DNA of 64,000 bases, from NCBI GenBank assembly GCA_039707465.1, contig CM077651.1, positions 17,402,019 through 17,466,018 on the forward strand, read 5' to 3'. The notes under the pieces are model-generated. The model did not search any database and had not been told where the DNA came from. It was given only the letters and a program-made list of their open reading frames with translations. This document shows, piece after piece, positions 1 through 11,383 of the stretch. Within the stretch, counting starts at the first letter, position 1; each line of letters begins with the position of its first letter. The translations under genes and the position numbers were made by a program. Origin of the DNA: Rhabdophis nuchalis. Its lineage: Eukaryota; Chordata; Lepidosauria; Squamata; Natricidae.

Positions 1-160
1 CTCCAACAGAAGACCAGAATGAGAACTTCAACTGCCAACTATATACTATATATAATACATAACAGTAAGGCCATTGAACAGAAAACATACACTTCTTTTA
101 AATGAGTGTGCAGTATAAATCTAAAAGTTCCAAGATAGCAAAAGCACTTAGGCTTATATA

Positions 161-991
161 TTTTTATTTATTTATTTTATTCAATTTATATCCCGCCCTT
201 CTCCAAAAGGACCCAGGGCGGCGCACAGGAATTTAAAAACCACATACAAAAATAATACAAAACATATAAATTTAAAAATCCATTAAATAGCAAAACCTGC
301 GCTAAAACCAATTAAAATCCCCCATTTAAAAACTATCTAAGATTAGTCACAGCGGAGGCTATGTTAGGCCGGCTTGATGAAATAAGTGTGTTTTTAAACA
401 CTGGCGGAAGAGGCGGAGGTCGGTGATGGTGCGGAGTTCAGGGGGTAGGTCATTCCACAGGGTAGGGCCCGCCACAGAGAAGGCCCTTCCCCTGGGTGTC
501 GCCAGCCGGCATTGTCCGGCCAATGGCACCCGGAGAAGGCCCTCTCTGTGGGAGCGTATCGGTCTAAGGGATGTATGGGGCAGAAGACGGTCTCACATAT
601 AACTAGGTCCCAAGCCATGGAGCGCTTTGAAGATGGTCGTCAAGACCTTGAAGCGCACCCGAAAGACCACAGGAAGCCAGTTTCCGTTCGCGCAGGATCG
701 GTGTTATGTGGGAGCATCTAGGGGCTCCCGTAATCACCTGCGCGGCTGCATTCTGCACTAACTGTAGCTTTCAAGTGCACCTCAAGGGAAACCCCATGTA
801 GAGAGCATTGCAGTAGTCCAGTCGAGATGTCACGAGGGCCTGAATGACTGTGCGAAGGGGAGCCCGGTCCAGTAAGGGGCGCAATTGGCGCATCAGGCAT
901 ACCTGATGAAACGCCCCCCTGGCCACGGCCGCCACATGGTCCTCCATGGACAGCCGGGAATCCAGGAGGACACCCAAATTGCGCACCCTCT
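161..991 (-). mobile_element. L2-type LINE, 5'-truncated 3' end
   Basis: Reverse-strand LINE remnant. Its 3' terminus is the AT-rich end at 161 (TTTATT repeats, then the complement of a conserved CGCCCTGGGTCC tail). Translation of 771-991 gives the reverse-transcriptase C-terminal block with the motif SRLDYCNALYMGFPL, typical of L2/CR1-clade elements. The rest of the reading frame is broken. It shares its tail with at least six other fragments in the window. It lies inside a tRNA-type SINE, so it inserted after that SINE. Confidence 0.85.
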
Positions 992-1205
992 CCACTTCAC
1001 AGTGCTTTACAGCCCTCTCTAAGCAGTTTACAGAGTCCGCATATTGCCCCCAACAATCTGGATTCTCATTTTACCCACCTCGGAAAGATGGAAGGCTGAG
1101 TCAACCTTGAGCCTAGTGAGATTCGAACTGCCGAACTACTGGCAATCGGCAATCAGCAAAACTACCCTGCAATACTGCATTCTAACCACTGTGCCACCTC
1201 AGCAG
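992..1205 (-). mobile_element. tRNA-derived SINE, split (other piece at 139-160)
   Basis: Reverse-strand SINE ending in the complement of a 'tataagtctaagtgc' type 3' end, with a conserved body (complement of 'ttgggggcaatatgc') and a tRNA-like head at about 1140-1205 (complement of 'gtggcacagtggtt'). The last 22 bases of the SINE lie at 139-160. Joining 160 to 992 restores the order seen in the uninterrupted copy at 5381-5570, with no base evidently lost. Confidence 0.8.
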
Positions 1206-2273
1206 AGATGTTTGTGGTTTTCATTTTTATTAACCCAAGACATTATCAGAGCCCAGGTAAGACTTGGAGGATAAGACGGTCAGTCAACCTTTGTTGCAAT
1301 CGATAGACCAAAACCCAGTGATCCCCCCAAAATGGATCCTCCATTTTGATATGGGTTGCTGCCAGCATTATTATTTCTGTTTGAAACTGAAAGTTGTGCA
1401 GTTTTCAGTCATTGTTTTGGCTTTTTATTTATTTGTTTGCCCCCAGGGGATCAAGGCCATTTGTACAAATTATAAAGTAGATAAAATGTAAATAATTTTA
1501 GATCTGAGGAGGTTTCTATTCAAAGTAAGACTTGATTAAGCTGCCTTTTTCTGTCTTTTTTCTTGGTCCATCAAGAAAATAATTTGCAAATACTGCACTA
1601 TAAAGAGACACAGTGATTTAATATATGCACTGCAAAATGTCTTTATAAACAGTACCAAATGAAATGTAATTACTTTCAAACTGGTTTTCAGATATTAAGC
1701 TTAATTAAAAGTGGTTTTCTTTAATAGTTTATCAACTATTTCCAACTTTTTGGAAGTTAATGATCTTTAGAAGAGCAAATGGAATTATCTAGGCATGACA
1801 TCTGAGGTTATATTACCATTTAATTTAAAAATTGTATCATATAGGATTACAGAATCAAGTGAAACTGTGCCAGACAAATTGAGAGAAAGCATTCCCTTAA
1901 AATTGTGCCTCTTCTAAAAGAGACATATTTTTTCCTAATCTTGACATTATTATCCTCAACATTCAATTTATCCTTCTTTAATACAAAGTTGTCAGCAAAT
2001 ACAGTAGGTTGTACTGAATTCAATGAAAGTTATATGTGAATGTACAAGTCCGGCAGAAACAGGGAAAACCTAGTAGGTGTATATGTATGTGTGATATACA
2101 TGTTCTCATTTAAGCATCAACTTTAATCAATTTCTTTTAAAATAGAGTTTTGTACATATAATTTAAGGCTAAATTTTTGCTATACTCTTCAGAGAAGTGT
2201 GGTTGATATCAGTCTGTTATTTACATTAATTGCACTGCATTTTGACCTAAAAGATTTCATGACCACATAGAGT
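1206..2273. other. No recognisable feature
   Basis: AT-rich sequence with no long reading frame, RNA gene or clear repeat family. Short ORFs here lack codon structure or known motifs. Confidence 0.5.
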
Positions 2274-2370
2274 AAAAGTATTTATTTATTTATTATTTGT
2301 TTGTTGGTTTATATTTTACATTTCTGAACTGCACACTTCCCTTCAAGATTTTTCAGTAAGCAATTGTAAA

Positions 2371-2545
2371 ATTTAAAAAGAGATTGGATAACTATTTGTC
2401 TGAAATGTTGTAAGGTTTCCTGCCTAAGCAGGGGATTGGACTAGAAAACCTCCAAGGTCCCTTCCAACTCTGTTATTCTATTCTATTATATTCTATTCTA
2501 CCCTATCCTACCCTACCCTACCCTACCCCATTCTACTCTACTCTA
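2371..2545 (+). mobile_element. CR1 LINE 3' end with ATTCT/CCCTA microsatellite tail
   Basis: Forward-strand CR1 3' end: a truncated body, then 'ttggactagaaaacctcc' and 'ccttccaactctgttattct', the usual CR1 terminus in this window. It runs without a break into pentanucleotide repeats, first ATTCT variants and then CCCTA, ending near 2545. No coding portion is retained. Confidence 0.85.
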
Positions 2546-3797
2546 AAAATCCATAGCAACAAGAGCAAGTAAATGGTTGGTCTATTTGTTCAAAATGTGT
2601 GTAATATTGATGAACATTCAAGCTCAAATTTCCGTTTCATGTACTCTTTATTTAAACAAAATTTACAAATTTTATTTGTATTTTACTTACAAAAGTGCAG
2701 GTTAATATAAATGTCCAAATCATGTAAAAAATTATGTCCAAATGATGTAATGTCCAAATCTCATAAAAAAGAAAACATTCTAACAACATAGCAGCAATAA
2801 CGTTCATCAACTGCAATGTACAACAATCACTTGCTGGGAATTCCCATTTAAGACACATTTAAGAATCAAGTCCATAAAAATGAGGGAGATGCACAAACTA
2901 TTTTAAAGGAAAGAACCCTAAAATGAGGGGATCAGAACCCTCTGTCTCTTCTGCTCTTCAACAGTGCTTATACTTAATAAATGAGTGGAATAAATGCCAT
3001 TATTCTTCATATATTGAGATACTAAGCAAGTTATGTCTTTAAATAATTTTTAAAATGGTTTATGCAAACATGCATGCAGGAAATATAATTGAATGGGTCC
3101 CTGGATTTTGGATCTTCAACCATAAGACTCTTATATTTTTCCACACTTTTTTGTTAGTGGTCTAAATGCCATCCCAGAATCAATGTTCTGTTTCAGAATT
3201 TTTAATATATAATTGTCCATTTAATTCCAGTGATCTCGCAACTATTCAAAGTTTAAAACCACAACTGTAATATATAATGCTGTGCTTTAAAGCAGCAACC
3301 TGCCCAAATCCAACTAACCAAGAAACCACCATCAGAAATCCTAATCTCCTGATCCAAATGCCAGGAGGTTAATTTAAACAAAAAAAGATGGAATGAAACA
3401 AGAGTTTAAAGAAAGAGAAAATATCCTGAATTCTGTAAATGTTGTTTCAATAGCTACTCTTTTGGGCACCAATAGGCACACAGATGCACACACAAAAACT
3501 CTCGGTTCAATATGTTGTTATTGCCTAACTCCACAAGTAATTGAGGAGACTTGTGCTGCTGTAGCTAAATCTTCCAAATAGTCTTCAGAGGCAGCTCAAT
3601 GGAGAATATGTTCTACTAATTCAGGAAGGAGAATGTTAATATCTACAACAAACTTGTAGATGTGTAATGTCAAACCAGATAATGTAGATAAAAGCCAACC
3701 CATTACAGACATTGATAGGCATTGTTTCTCTATAAACATAGTATTATATTCATAAGATCCTTAGCCCATATTGTTGCTACTTGAATGTATGGATTTA
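2546..3797. other. No recognisable feature
   Basis: AT-rich intergenic or intronic sequence. A 62-codon ORF near 3393-3581 shows no family resemblance. Confidence 0.5.
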
Positions 3798-4146
3798 AAA
3801 GGTAAAGCCTCCCTTCGCACATATGTGCTAGTCGTTTCCGACTCTAGGGGGTGGTGCTAATCTCCGTTTCAAAGCCGAAGAGACAACACTGTCCAAAGAT
3901 GTCTCCATGCTCATGTGACTGGCATGACTAAATGCCAAAGGTGCACAGAACATTGTTCCCTTCCCACCAAAGGTGGTTCCTATTTTTCTACTTCCATTGT
4001 TTAAGTGCTTTCAAACTGCTAGGTTGGCAGAAGCTGGGACAAGTAACGGGAGCTCACTCCGTTATGCGGCGCTAGGGATTCGAACCACCAAATTGCTGAC
4101 CTTTCTAATTGACAAGCGTCTTAGCCATTGAGCCACCGCATCCCTT
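3798..4146 (-). mobile_element. Sauria-type tRNA SINE
   Basis: Reverse-strand SINE. The tRNA-like head is at 4060-4146, with a box B-like complement of 'ggttcgaatccctagcg' and a box A-like complement of 'tggctcaatggc'. The body carries the conserved 'ggttggcagaagctggg' block, and the 3' end is an ACCTTT-type tail at 3798. Imperfect flanking repeats (tatggattta at 3788-3797, tatgaattta at 4147-4156) look like a 10-bp target duplication with one change. Other copies lie at 29.8, 48.4, 60.3 and 62.6 kb. Confidence 0.88.
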
Positions 4147-4156
4147 TATGAATTTA

Positions 4157-5204
4157 GAACACTCCTTCAATAAAGGCAAAGCATGATGGTGAGCTACAGC
4201 TCCATTTTTCAATGAAACCCATACCAGTGTAGGCATTGCAATCTATTCAGCTTTCTTCCTCCACCTTATGATTACCTCTCATTATGAAAAACAAAACATT
4301 TACTAATGGAACTTATTTTTTAAAAAAACCACAGTGTTAATATTTTTTCCCATTTTATTTCTCTTCGTCCTTTAATGAGCTATTAAATCCGTGTAGTAAA
4401 TACCAACTCCTCCCTGCTTTTTCTAAGGATATTTCCCACAGCTAAATATTTATGAAGTGATTAGATGAACATCGGAGTATAGGAGAAAGTACGCAAAATT
4501 GCTATGCGGTACTAAAATTGCAAATATTCTGCATGGTGGTATTATAAAATAATTATGCTTCTAAACAGCTTTAATTTTCAAGGAAATCTGACTAAGCAAG
4601 TGGCTGATATAAGATCATAAAAAACACTTAATTATTGCATTCACACTCTAAGATACAAAGTGAGTCATAATGCTTATTCTTAGCACATGGATGGATATTT
4701 GATTAGCTCTTGGTTTGTGAAGGTGTTGAAAGAAGAAAATACCAAGAAAGGCCCATTATTTTATTTAACTTCACTGGCAAATGATGTGATCATAATGCCA
4801 TCATCCTCCAATAACTAGGCAGATTCAAGTGAAGTGCATTCGAGAGAAAGGAGTTTGCTGATATGAGTAAAAACAAGCAAAACTAGACAAAGCCACAATA
4901 TAATATCCATCTAACTGAAGCAAAAACATAAGTTTCTGCCAATTGCTGCTTTGGCTTAAATTGCCACAGTGAGTTATTCATTTAGTTATTCATTGGAAAA
5001 TGTTAAATTGTCATTCGGATCAGTTATCAGAAGTCAGTAGCAGGATTGAATCTCTATGTTTACAGATATATTTTTTTCAGCTTCAGGATCGACTGGAGGA
5101 TACTGAGCTATCAAAAAGAAAGCAACATGATAGTTTCACTTCAATTAGAAAAGGAGAGTTACGTTGTTTTGTGAAAGGTTCAAACTCTCCTTACCAGGCA
5201 TGAG

Positions 5205-5207
<3 letters not shown>
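4157..5207. other. No recognisable feature
   Basis: AT-rich sequence without a supportable gene or repeat family. Confidence 0.5.
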
Positions 5208-5272
<65 letters not shown>

Positions 5273-5278
5273 CTCTCT

Positions 5279-5310
<32 letters not shown>

Positions 5311-5335
5311 CTGTCTCTGTGTGTGTGTGTGTGTG
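5208..5335. repeat. Compound (CT)n-(TG)n microsatellite
   Basis: About 70 bases of uninterrupted CT followed by interrupted TG/TC repeats. The ORFs read through it on both strands are low-complexity artefacts. Confidence 0.97.
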
Positions 5336-5380
5336 TTGCTAGATAGCTAAATAACTGGAAAGGAAGGAAGCAAGCAAGCA

Positions 5381-5570
5381 ATAGCATTTAGACTTATATA
5401 CCTCTTCATAGTGCTTTATAGCCCTGTCTAAGTGGTTTTACAGAGTGAGCATATTGCCCCCAACAATCTTGGTCCTCATTTTACTGACCTTGGAATGGTG
5501 GAAACCTCAGTCAATCTTGAGCTGGTCAGGATTGAACTCCTGACCAGCTCAAGGGCCACTGCACCACCAT
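5381..5570 (-). mobile_element. tRNA-derived SINE
   Basis: Same family as the split SINE at 992-1205, here uninterrupted: the complement of the 3' end at 5381-5400, the 'attgcccccaacaatctt' block at 5452-5471, and a degenerate tRNA-like head at 5540-5570. It lies between two microsatellites. Confidence 0.75.
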
Positions 5571-5641
5571 GAAAAGAAAGAAAGAAAAAGAGAGAGGGAG
5601 GGAGGGTGGTCTATAACTATAATAAAAATAGATGATATAAG

Positions 5642-5642
<1 letters not shown>

Positions 5643-5687
<45 letters not shown>

Positions 5688-5764
5688 GTAGGTAGGTAGG
5701 TAGGTAGGTAGGTAGGTAGGTAGGTAGGTAGGTAGGTAGGTAGGTAGGTAGGTAGGTAGGTAGG

Positions 5765-5844
<80 letters not shown>

Positions 5845-5853
5845 CAGACAGAC
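5643..5853. repeat. Compound GATA-GGTA-GATA microsatellite
   Basis: About 45 bases of GATA, then about 80 bases of GGTA, then about 77 bases of GATA, ending in a short GACA run. GATA arrays are the core of Bkm satellite, first described from a snake; this array is of ordinary microsatellite size. Confidence 0.97.
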
Positions 5854-7522
5854 ACCTAACTGATCTTTTAAGATCATTCCCATCCTTGCAAATTTATGTG
5901 CTTGAATTCCCCTATCCTTTTAGCTTTGAATGAGAATTTGTTTTCCCAAATTCTAAGATAAAAACAGCTGTTTTCCACCCTAGAGAATAAAATGAGATCA
6001 TGCCCTTGTTGTTTGAGTCTTACACCTGCAAAAATGTCCTTCATTCTGGCAATTGGCCTTGAAAATGTGCATACACAAAGTTGGGCATGTTGCGTATATG
6101 AATGAAGGACATTTCATAAGACATTTAGGGGGGAAATGATCTGGGGAAAGTCAACCTGGATGGAAAGTCAAGCTCAGATTTTGCTCAAAGGACAAAAACA
6201 CACATTCTAATATAAATTGTCCTAACAAATTATTTCTGCTCATCCCATCAATGAATTACATTTCCATCCATCTGCCTCTGTTTATCAGAATGAAACATTT
6301 GCTTTGATACAATGCAAACTCCCATACCAACATCCTTCACAACATAAATAAATCACAATGATTCCCCTGTTAGTGTCATGTCTACTGAAAGTGTCAGTAA
6401 CATGTTTTATATTATTATTATTAAGTCTGTATGGAAAACCAAGTCTTCAAGCAATATGGCCTTTTTGATCTTAATTGGTAAATATTTGCTTTAAAAGGGG
6501 AAATTAAGTATCCATCTGTGTTTTAATTATTTGTATTAAAATCACTACAAGGCCACACTGATGTTATATCCCTCCATGCAAATAGTTCATCTGCACATGA
6601 TATTTTATTTTCAAAAACGGATCATATTCCCATTCATCTGCTAATATAAATATGTCTTTTTATTTTGATCATTATATCACAGCTCTTAATATAATTAACA
6701 TATTTTATTAAATATCTTTCGAAGGCTTTTGAACATCTGTAGCACATCTCCAAATTAAATTGCACTCAATGCTAATTGACCCCTTTTGCATTTATTGCTG
6801 TCCCCACATTATTAAACTATAAAGAATTTAAGAAAAAAAACATATATTCATAAAAATTGAGTGCTTACTTTTATTTAAAAGCACTTTAACCCACCTGATC
6901 AGAATTGTTTATTAATAAGGAAAGTGCGCCATTAGATGTGCAGCTAAAGACCCAATATGTAAGGAAATATAATCAGGAGGGATACAGAAAAAAAAACCAT
7001 ATCAAATATTCTTTTTTCTTAAAAGGTCATAGAAAGTTCTCTAGCAGGGAAAGTGTAACACGCTTCTTTCAAACAACCTCTTAGCAAAATACAAGACCCA
7101 TTTAGCCTTCCTAAGCTATGGCAATTTTTGAAGAAGTAGAAGATGCTTTCCTCTTGTTCTTCTTCTGACACTACTGTCTATTCTTTGACATTCATGTCTT
7201 TCGACTAAAAAAAATAACAGAGAAAGTAAAGTTGCCAAGGGCAAAATGAAAACTCAAGTTCATTACAAAGCTGCCGACAGTTACTAAATACTGAACTACC
7301 AAAGCAACAATCTAAAAAGAAGGAACTAAGGAAGCTCTTGAGACAAGCAAAAACATATTGTCTCAACTCAGAACTCCAGAAAGTAGAAGCAGAAATAGAC
7401 TTACTTGTTTATTTTCCAATGCAATGACTATCCAACTTCATAAAAAAAAAAGAATAGTGTTTGTCCATGAAACCAAGCACAACCCAAGAGAAAGAACATT
7501 CTTCATATGTCAACAGGATCTC
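5854..7522. other. No recognisable gene
   Basis: AT-rich sequence with no convincing ORF. The last ~200 bases may belong to the LTR-like element described at 9373-10027, but the boundary cannot be seen. Confidence 0.45.
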
Positions 7523-7667
7523 AGAAACCACCAGCAAGTTATTACACCCCTGTTCTGACCTAGGTTTCCCCAAAAAGCATGAAACAGATTCCTGGTCCTG
7601 ACAAAACCCCTTTTATTAAACAAATGTGAAGTCCTTTCATTCATATTCAGCAAAGGCCTGGTAAACA
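7523..7667. repeat. Left copy of 145-bp direct repeat flanking an L1
   Basis: Matches 9373-9517 at 144 of 145 positions by direct reading; the one difference is A at 7606 against T at 9456. The right copy starts at the poly(A) end of the L1, so the pair behaves as an unusually long target-site duplication. Confidence 0.9.
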
Positions 7668-9372
7668 AGATTTCAAACAATCTTTCAAATCCCAATATCT
7701 TTACTAGGAAGGATAGCTGCTATTAAGGCATATATTTTACCAAAATGGACATACTTATTCCAAACAGCACCTGTAAAACTAAACAAAGAATTTTTCCAAA
7801 AATAAGATCAGATTTCTCTTAAATTTGTCTGCCAGGGAAAAAAAGCACGTATTAAAAAGAAAATGCTCCAAGAACACAAATTGAAAGGAGGCTTGGGACT
7901 ATCAAATTGGGAGCTTTATTATCACGCGTCATCATTAACTTGGGTCAAAGATTGGGTTACTCTCACAAGAAGTCGAATACTAGCAATTGAAGGCCATGAT
8001 TTGCCCCAGGGTTGGCATTCATACCTTTGGTCCAAAGACAACAAACAACCCAAAAGTTTCACAAACCATCATATTAGGGCGACCCTTTTTATGTCATGGT
8101 TGAAAATTAAACAACTATATAACCAAATCCCAAGATGGTTAGCACCAATCGAAGCAGTGACTTATCCAACGGTTCATAACTCAAAAAGAAATTTAACCTA
8201 TGAAGATTTGATAGACGAAATTGGCAATATTAGAACAAGGGCAGACTTAGAGTTAAGGGGTTGGAAAATTGACTGGTGGTCCTACACGCAAGCAGTATCT
8301 AAATTCAATAAGGATAAAAAACAATTTGGAATTTACCCATCAAAACAGGATATTGATAAGATCCTATGGGATTCACCGATTAAATTCATCTCTAAAGCAT
8401 ACAAATTGCTTTTACAAGGTTACATTGGTGAGGAAATAATCAAAGGTGCTATGATCGCCTGGGGGAGGAACATAGGAAGGAACATTACACTTGATGAATG
8501 GCAAACAATTTGGGGCAAATCTATCAAAATGCCCTGGCCTCCTCATTTAAGGAGAATCTATACAAAATGCTGTACAGATGGTATTTACCACCATCCCGAA
8601 TAACGCATATGTTTCCGAATACCTCCGATAGATGTTGGAAATGTAAAACGGCCAGGGGTACGTTTTTCCACCAATGGTGGACTTATCCAAGAATTAATCA
8701 ACTCTGGAAGAAAATACAGACCTGGCTGTTGGAAATAGTAGGCATCAACTTCCCTCTTAAGCCTGAATATTACCTAATCGGTATTAAACCAAACCAAACT
8801 CAGAACCAAAACTGGTACCTTTTTATACATATTACAACTGCAACAAGGATGGCCATTGCCCAACAATGGAAAGATAGTAATATACCAACAGACCACCTAA
8901 TCATATCTAAATTTTTTAACTGTGCTGAATCCGATAGGTTAACATATGCCTTAAAAGACAAATCAGAGTCAATTTATGCTCAAACATGGGAAAAATGGTA
9001 CATATGGTACGACAAGAGAACAAAAGGATACCAAAGTAAACAACCAATTAATATAAATGTGAAATAAATACAAGGAACAAGTGAGATGATATTGAACTTA
9101 AGATAATTGTAGAGATATATATGCAGATAGTTAAGTTAAAATGTATATAATAATGAATAGAACAGACTGGGACAAACAAAAACGTTTGAATTAGGGGAAT
9201 AGCTATATCCCCGGTATGTCCATCCTCTTCTTCTCTCTTTTCTATCTTCCCCCTCTTCTCTCCCCCTACCTTCCTTTCCGCCCTAAAAATGTACGTCGAT
9301 TTCCTTTTATATTTGTTAAATGTTATATTTTATATTTATATTAATAAAGATTATTTTTCAAAAAAAAAAAAA
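7668..9372 (+). mobile_element. 5'-truncated L1-clade LINE
   Basis: Forward-strand L1 3' portion of about 1.7 kb. It starts inside ORF2 at 7668, with the frame recognisable from about 7700. It ends with a short 3' UTR containing ATTAATAAAG and a poly(A) run at 9360-9372. Both ends abut the 145-bp direct repeat, as expected for target-primed reverse transcription. The UTR differs from the L1-type ORF1 unit at 23.1 kb, so this is another L1 lineage. Confidence 0.9.
7700..9064 (+). pseudogene. L1 ORF2 C-terminal region, broken
   Basis: Encodes the part of L1 ORF2p downstream of the reverse-transcriptase core. The block GGLGLSNWELYYHASSLTWV lies just after 7880, and the C-terminal motif CWKC...H lies near 8636-8675. 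The frame is broken by a stop near 7802 and by a frameshift near 8530, where the product moves from the frame of 7863-8603 to that of 8498-9067. In the C-terminal Cys/His motif (C-x2-C-x8-H-x4-C in L1) the last cysteine position reads tyrosine. Non-functional. Confidence 0.88.
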
Positions 9373-9800
9373 AGAAACCACCAGCAAGTTATTACACCCC
9401 TGTTCTGACCTAGGTTTCCCCAAAAAGCATGAAACAGATTCCTGGTCCTGACAAATCCCCTTTTATTAAACAAATGTGAAGTCCTTTCATTCATATTCAG
9501 CAAAGGCCTGGTAAACAGTCTTTCAAAGATGAAGTTATGACCACAGACCTTATCTAGCTTGGAAAGCTGCCATGTAAATGTTTTCCAAACACAGTGCTGT
9601 GCAAGGAAAGACTTGGCACAGAGTCTCTGAGATTCATGGACAGATCTTCACACTTCCGAAATGAATGAACAAACGAATGAATGAATACATTGTTTCCTGC
9701 AAAAGCCCACTCCCCTTTCACTCCTCTTTTATTTCCTATGGGAGGGACCATTCACCATCCACTTGTGGCTTTACTCCAAAGTTAACCCTGATTTTTTTAG
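9373..9800 (-). mobile_element. Probable LTR fragment of a retroelement
   Basis: On the reverse strand this has LTR-like order: a TATA-like AATAAAAG near 9731, then a polyadenylation signal AATAAA near 9466, then about 90 bases to the edge. It includes the right copy of the 145-bp repeat, so the L1 appears to have landed in its 3' part. Terminal TG/CA ends and a target duplication were not located, and the family is unknown. Confidence 0.4.
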
Positions 9801-10027
9801 CTGTTCTTTTTTCTGGTAGTTCTGTGCATGCGCACACTGGGAACAGGCTCCAGCTGTTCCTCTGCCTCATTGTTGTTTAGTTCCGAAGGCAGCTGAGAAC
9901 TGCCAGACAGCCTTGGCCCCATCTCTGCCTCTGACACAGATCCCTTGCCCGAGCCTTTCCCAGCCCCCAGGACTGGCCCATGTTCCTCCCCAACCTCCTC
10001 ACTGTCTGACTCTGCTGCCAGCTCCAC
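9797..10027 (-). pseudogene. Acidic ORF beside the LTR-like fragment
   Basis: A 76-residue reverse-strand ORF rich in Glu, Ser and Gly (AAESDSEEVGEEHGPVL near the start) lies immediately upstream, in sense direction, of the LTR-like fragment. Its composition looks coding-like and it may be the end of a retroelement polyprotein, but no catalytic motif is visible. A chance ORF cannot be excluded. Confidence 0.25.
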
Positions 10028-10377
10028 CTTTGCATCACTCTAGCCCATGAGCCAATAAGATCACTCCAAAACATCTTAAACAAATTCAAAGACCTTGAAT
10101 CCACGGGACGCCAAACAGGATCATTGATCATATAAAATGTCAGGGTGTGAAACCCACTCTGTAGGCCAAACATATAAAAGATTGGCATGAAGATCATTTG
10201 GCAGTCAGAAAGCACAGTGATCATTTCATTGCAAAATAGAGATAAAATTCCAATCATAACTTCAACCGGTGGAGAGATTTTAGATCAAACCAGGTCTAAG
10301 AATACAAGAGAATTCTAAAAAGTTTGGAATGAAATAAGCCCTTAGCAGATATATGGAAATAAACTCATCTTATAAAC

Positions 10378-10512
10378 CAGGGGTTTCCAACCTTTGCAAC
10401 TTTAAGTCTGAAGGACTTCAGCTCCCAGATTTCTCCAGCCAGCTTTGCTGGCTGGAGAATTCTGCGAGCTGAAGGCCTTCAGACTTAAAGTTGCAAAGGT
10501 TGGAGACCCCTG
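10378..10512. mobile_element. Palindromic hAT MITE, 135 bp
   Basis: Nearly perfect inverted repeat beginning CAGGGGTTTCCAACC and ending GGTTGGAGACCCCTG, hinged at about 10441-10450. Flanked by a perfect 8-bp duplication, ttataaac, at 10370-10377 and 10513-10520. The CAGGGGT terminus and 8-bp duplication indicate hAT. Same family as 40076, 54156 and 55746. Confidence 0.93.
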
Positions 10513-10665
10513 TTATAAACCATTGAGAAGAAGGGGGGATTAAAGATCAAGGAAAAGGACCAACAAACCCTGGGTATCTTGTCTTTTATCATATATATTC
10601 AGATAAGCAGAAATTAGTATCACCAACAAAACATTATTCCTAGACCCACAAACAAACTGCAATAC

Positions 10666-10688
10666 ACACACACACACACACACACACA
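10666..10688. repeat. (CA)n microsatellite
   Basis: Short CA dinucleotide run. Confidence 0.95.
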
Positions 10689-10753
10689 AAATCCATAAAC
10701 TTCATTTCCCAATCTCAGAATTCTGACAACGCTAGCTAGTCTGATGATGAAAT

Positions 10754-11146
10754 TGTCAGGGCTCCAAGCAATAGACCCATAGCAAGCAAAACTCAGGTAG
10801 GTTCCTCAAAGAATAGCTTTATTGGATATATCATATTGGCACAGATCTGCTGAAAACTGACTCTGAAGATTCCCATGGTTTTCACCTAATTAAAAGTAAA
10901 CACCCCCCCCCCAAAACCCCAAATAATCAGTCACATGGTCCAATCACGATGTTGCCTGGTTGCCAGGCAACATCACTCCTCCTTCCTTGGGCAGGTGTGA
11001 GAACGTTCTTGGTTCCCAAGAGAAAGTATTTTGTTTTGATTACAAAACCCCAGCTATCTCTAATCTCTGCTAATTACCCCTCAGTTCCACTGTGGCAACA
11101 CTGAAGCTCCAAGATGGATTCGGTCAGGTCAGCTTCACGGTTGACA
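10754..11146 (-). mobile_element. Solo LTR, 393 bp, with 5-bp target duplication
   Basis: Ends are TGTCAGGG on the left and GGTTGACA on the right, inverted at TGTCA/TGACA. Perfect flanking gaaat repeats lie at 10749-10753 and 11147-11151. On the reverse strand AATAAA falls at 10818-10823, about 65 bases before the 3' end, as expected for R/U5. No internal coding region is present, so this is a recombined solo LTR. A 5-bp duplication fits Ty3/gypsy or some endogenous retroviruses. Confidence 0.85.
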
Positions 11147-11383
11147 GAAATAACTACAAGAAGAGTGAACTCAGAACATATGAAGAACCTAAGAATCCAA
11201 TCCTAAGCTATACACACTATATTCTCCTATTGCAATGGTTGTCATTAAACACTAGTAAGAAGGGGTGAAATGCTACCAGTTTGGGCTGGTTCACCCGAAC
11301 CAGTAGTAAAAAATGCTTAACAAAGTAAAAAAAAAGTTCCAATGATCAGCTGTACTGAGCGATGGTAGAATGTTTTTTTTTAC

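Noticed and set aside
5643..5853. CRISPR-like array
   Set aside because: Tandem tetranucleotides without spacers; a microsatellite in eukaryotic DNA.
5145..5883. Several ORFs of 60-109 codons
   Set aside because: Pure translations of CT, TG, GATA and GGTA repeats.
9797..10257. 126-codon reverse ORF as a host gene
   Set aside because: Adjacent to LTR-like sequence and without any known host domain.
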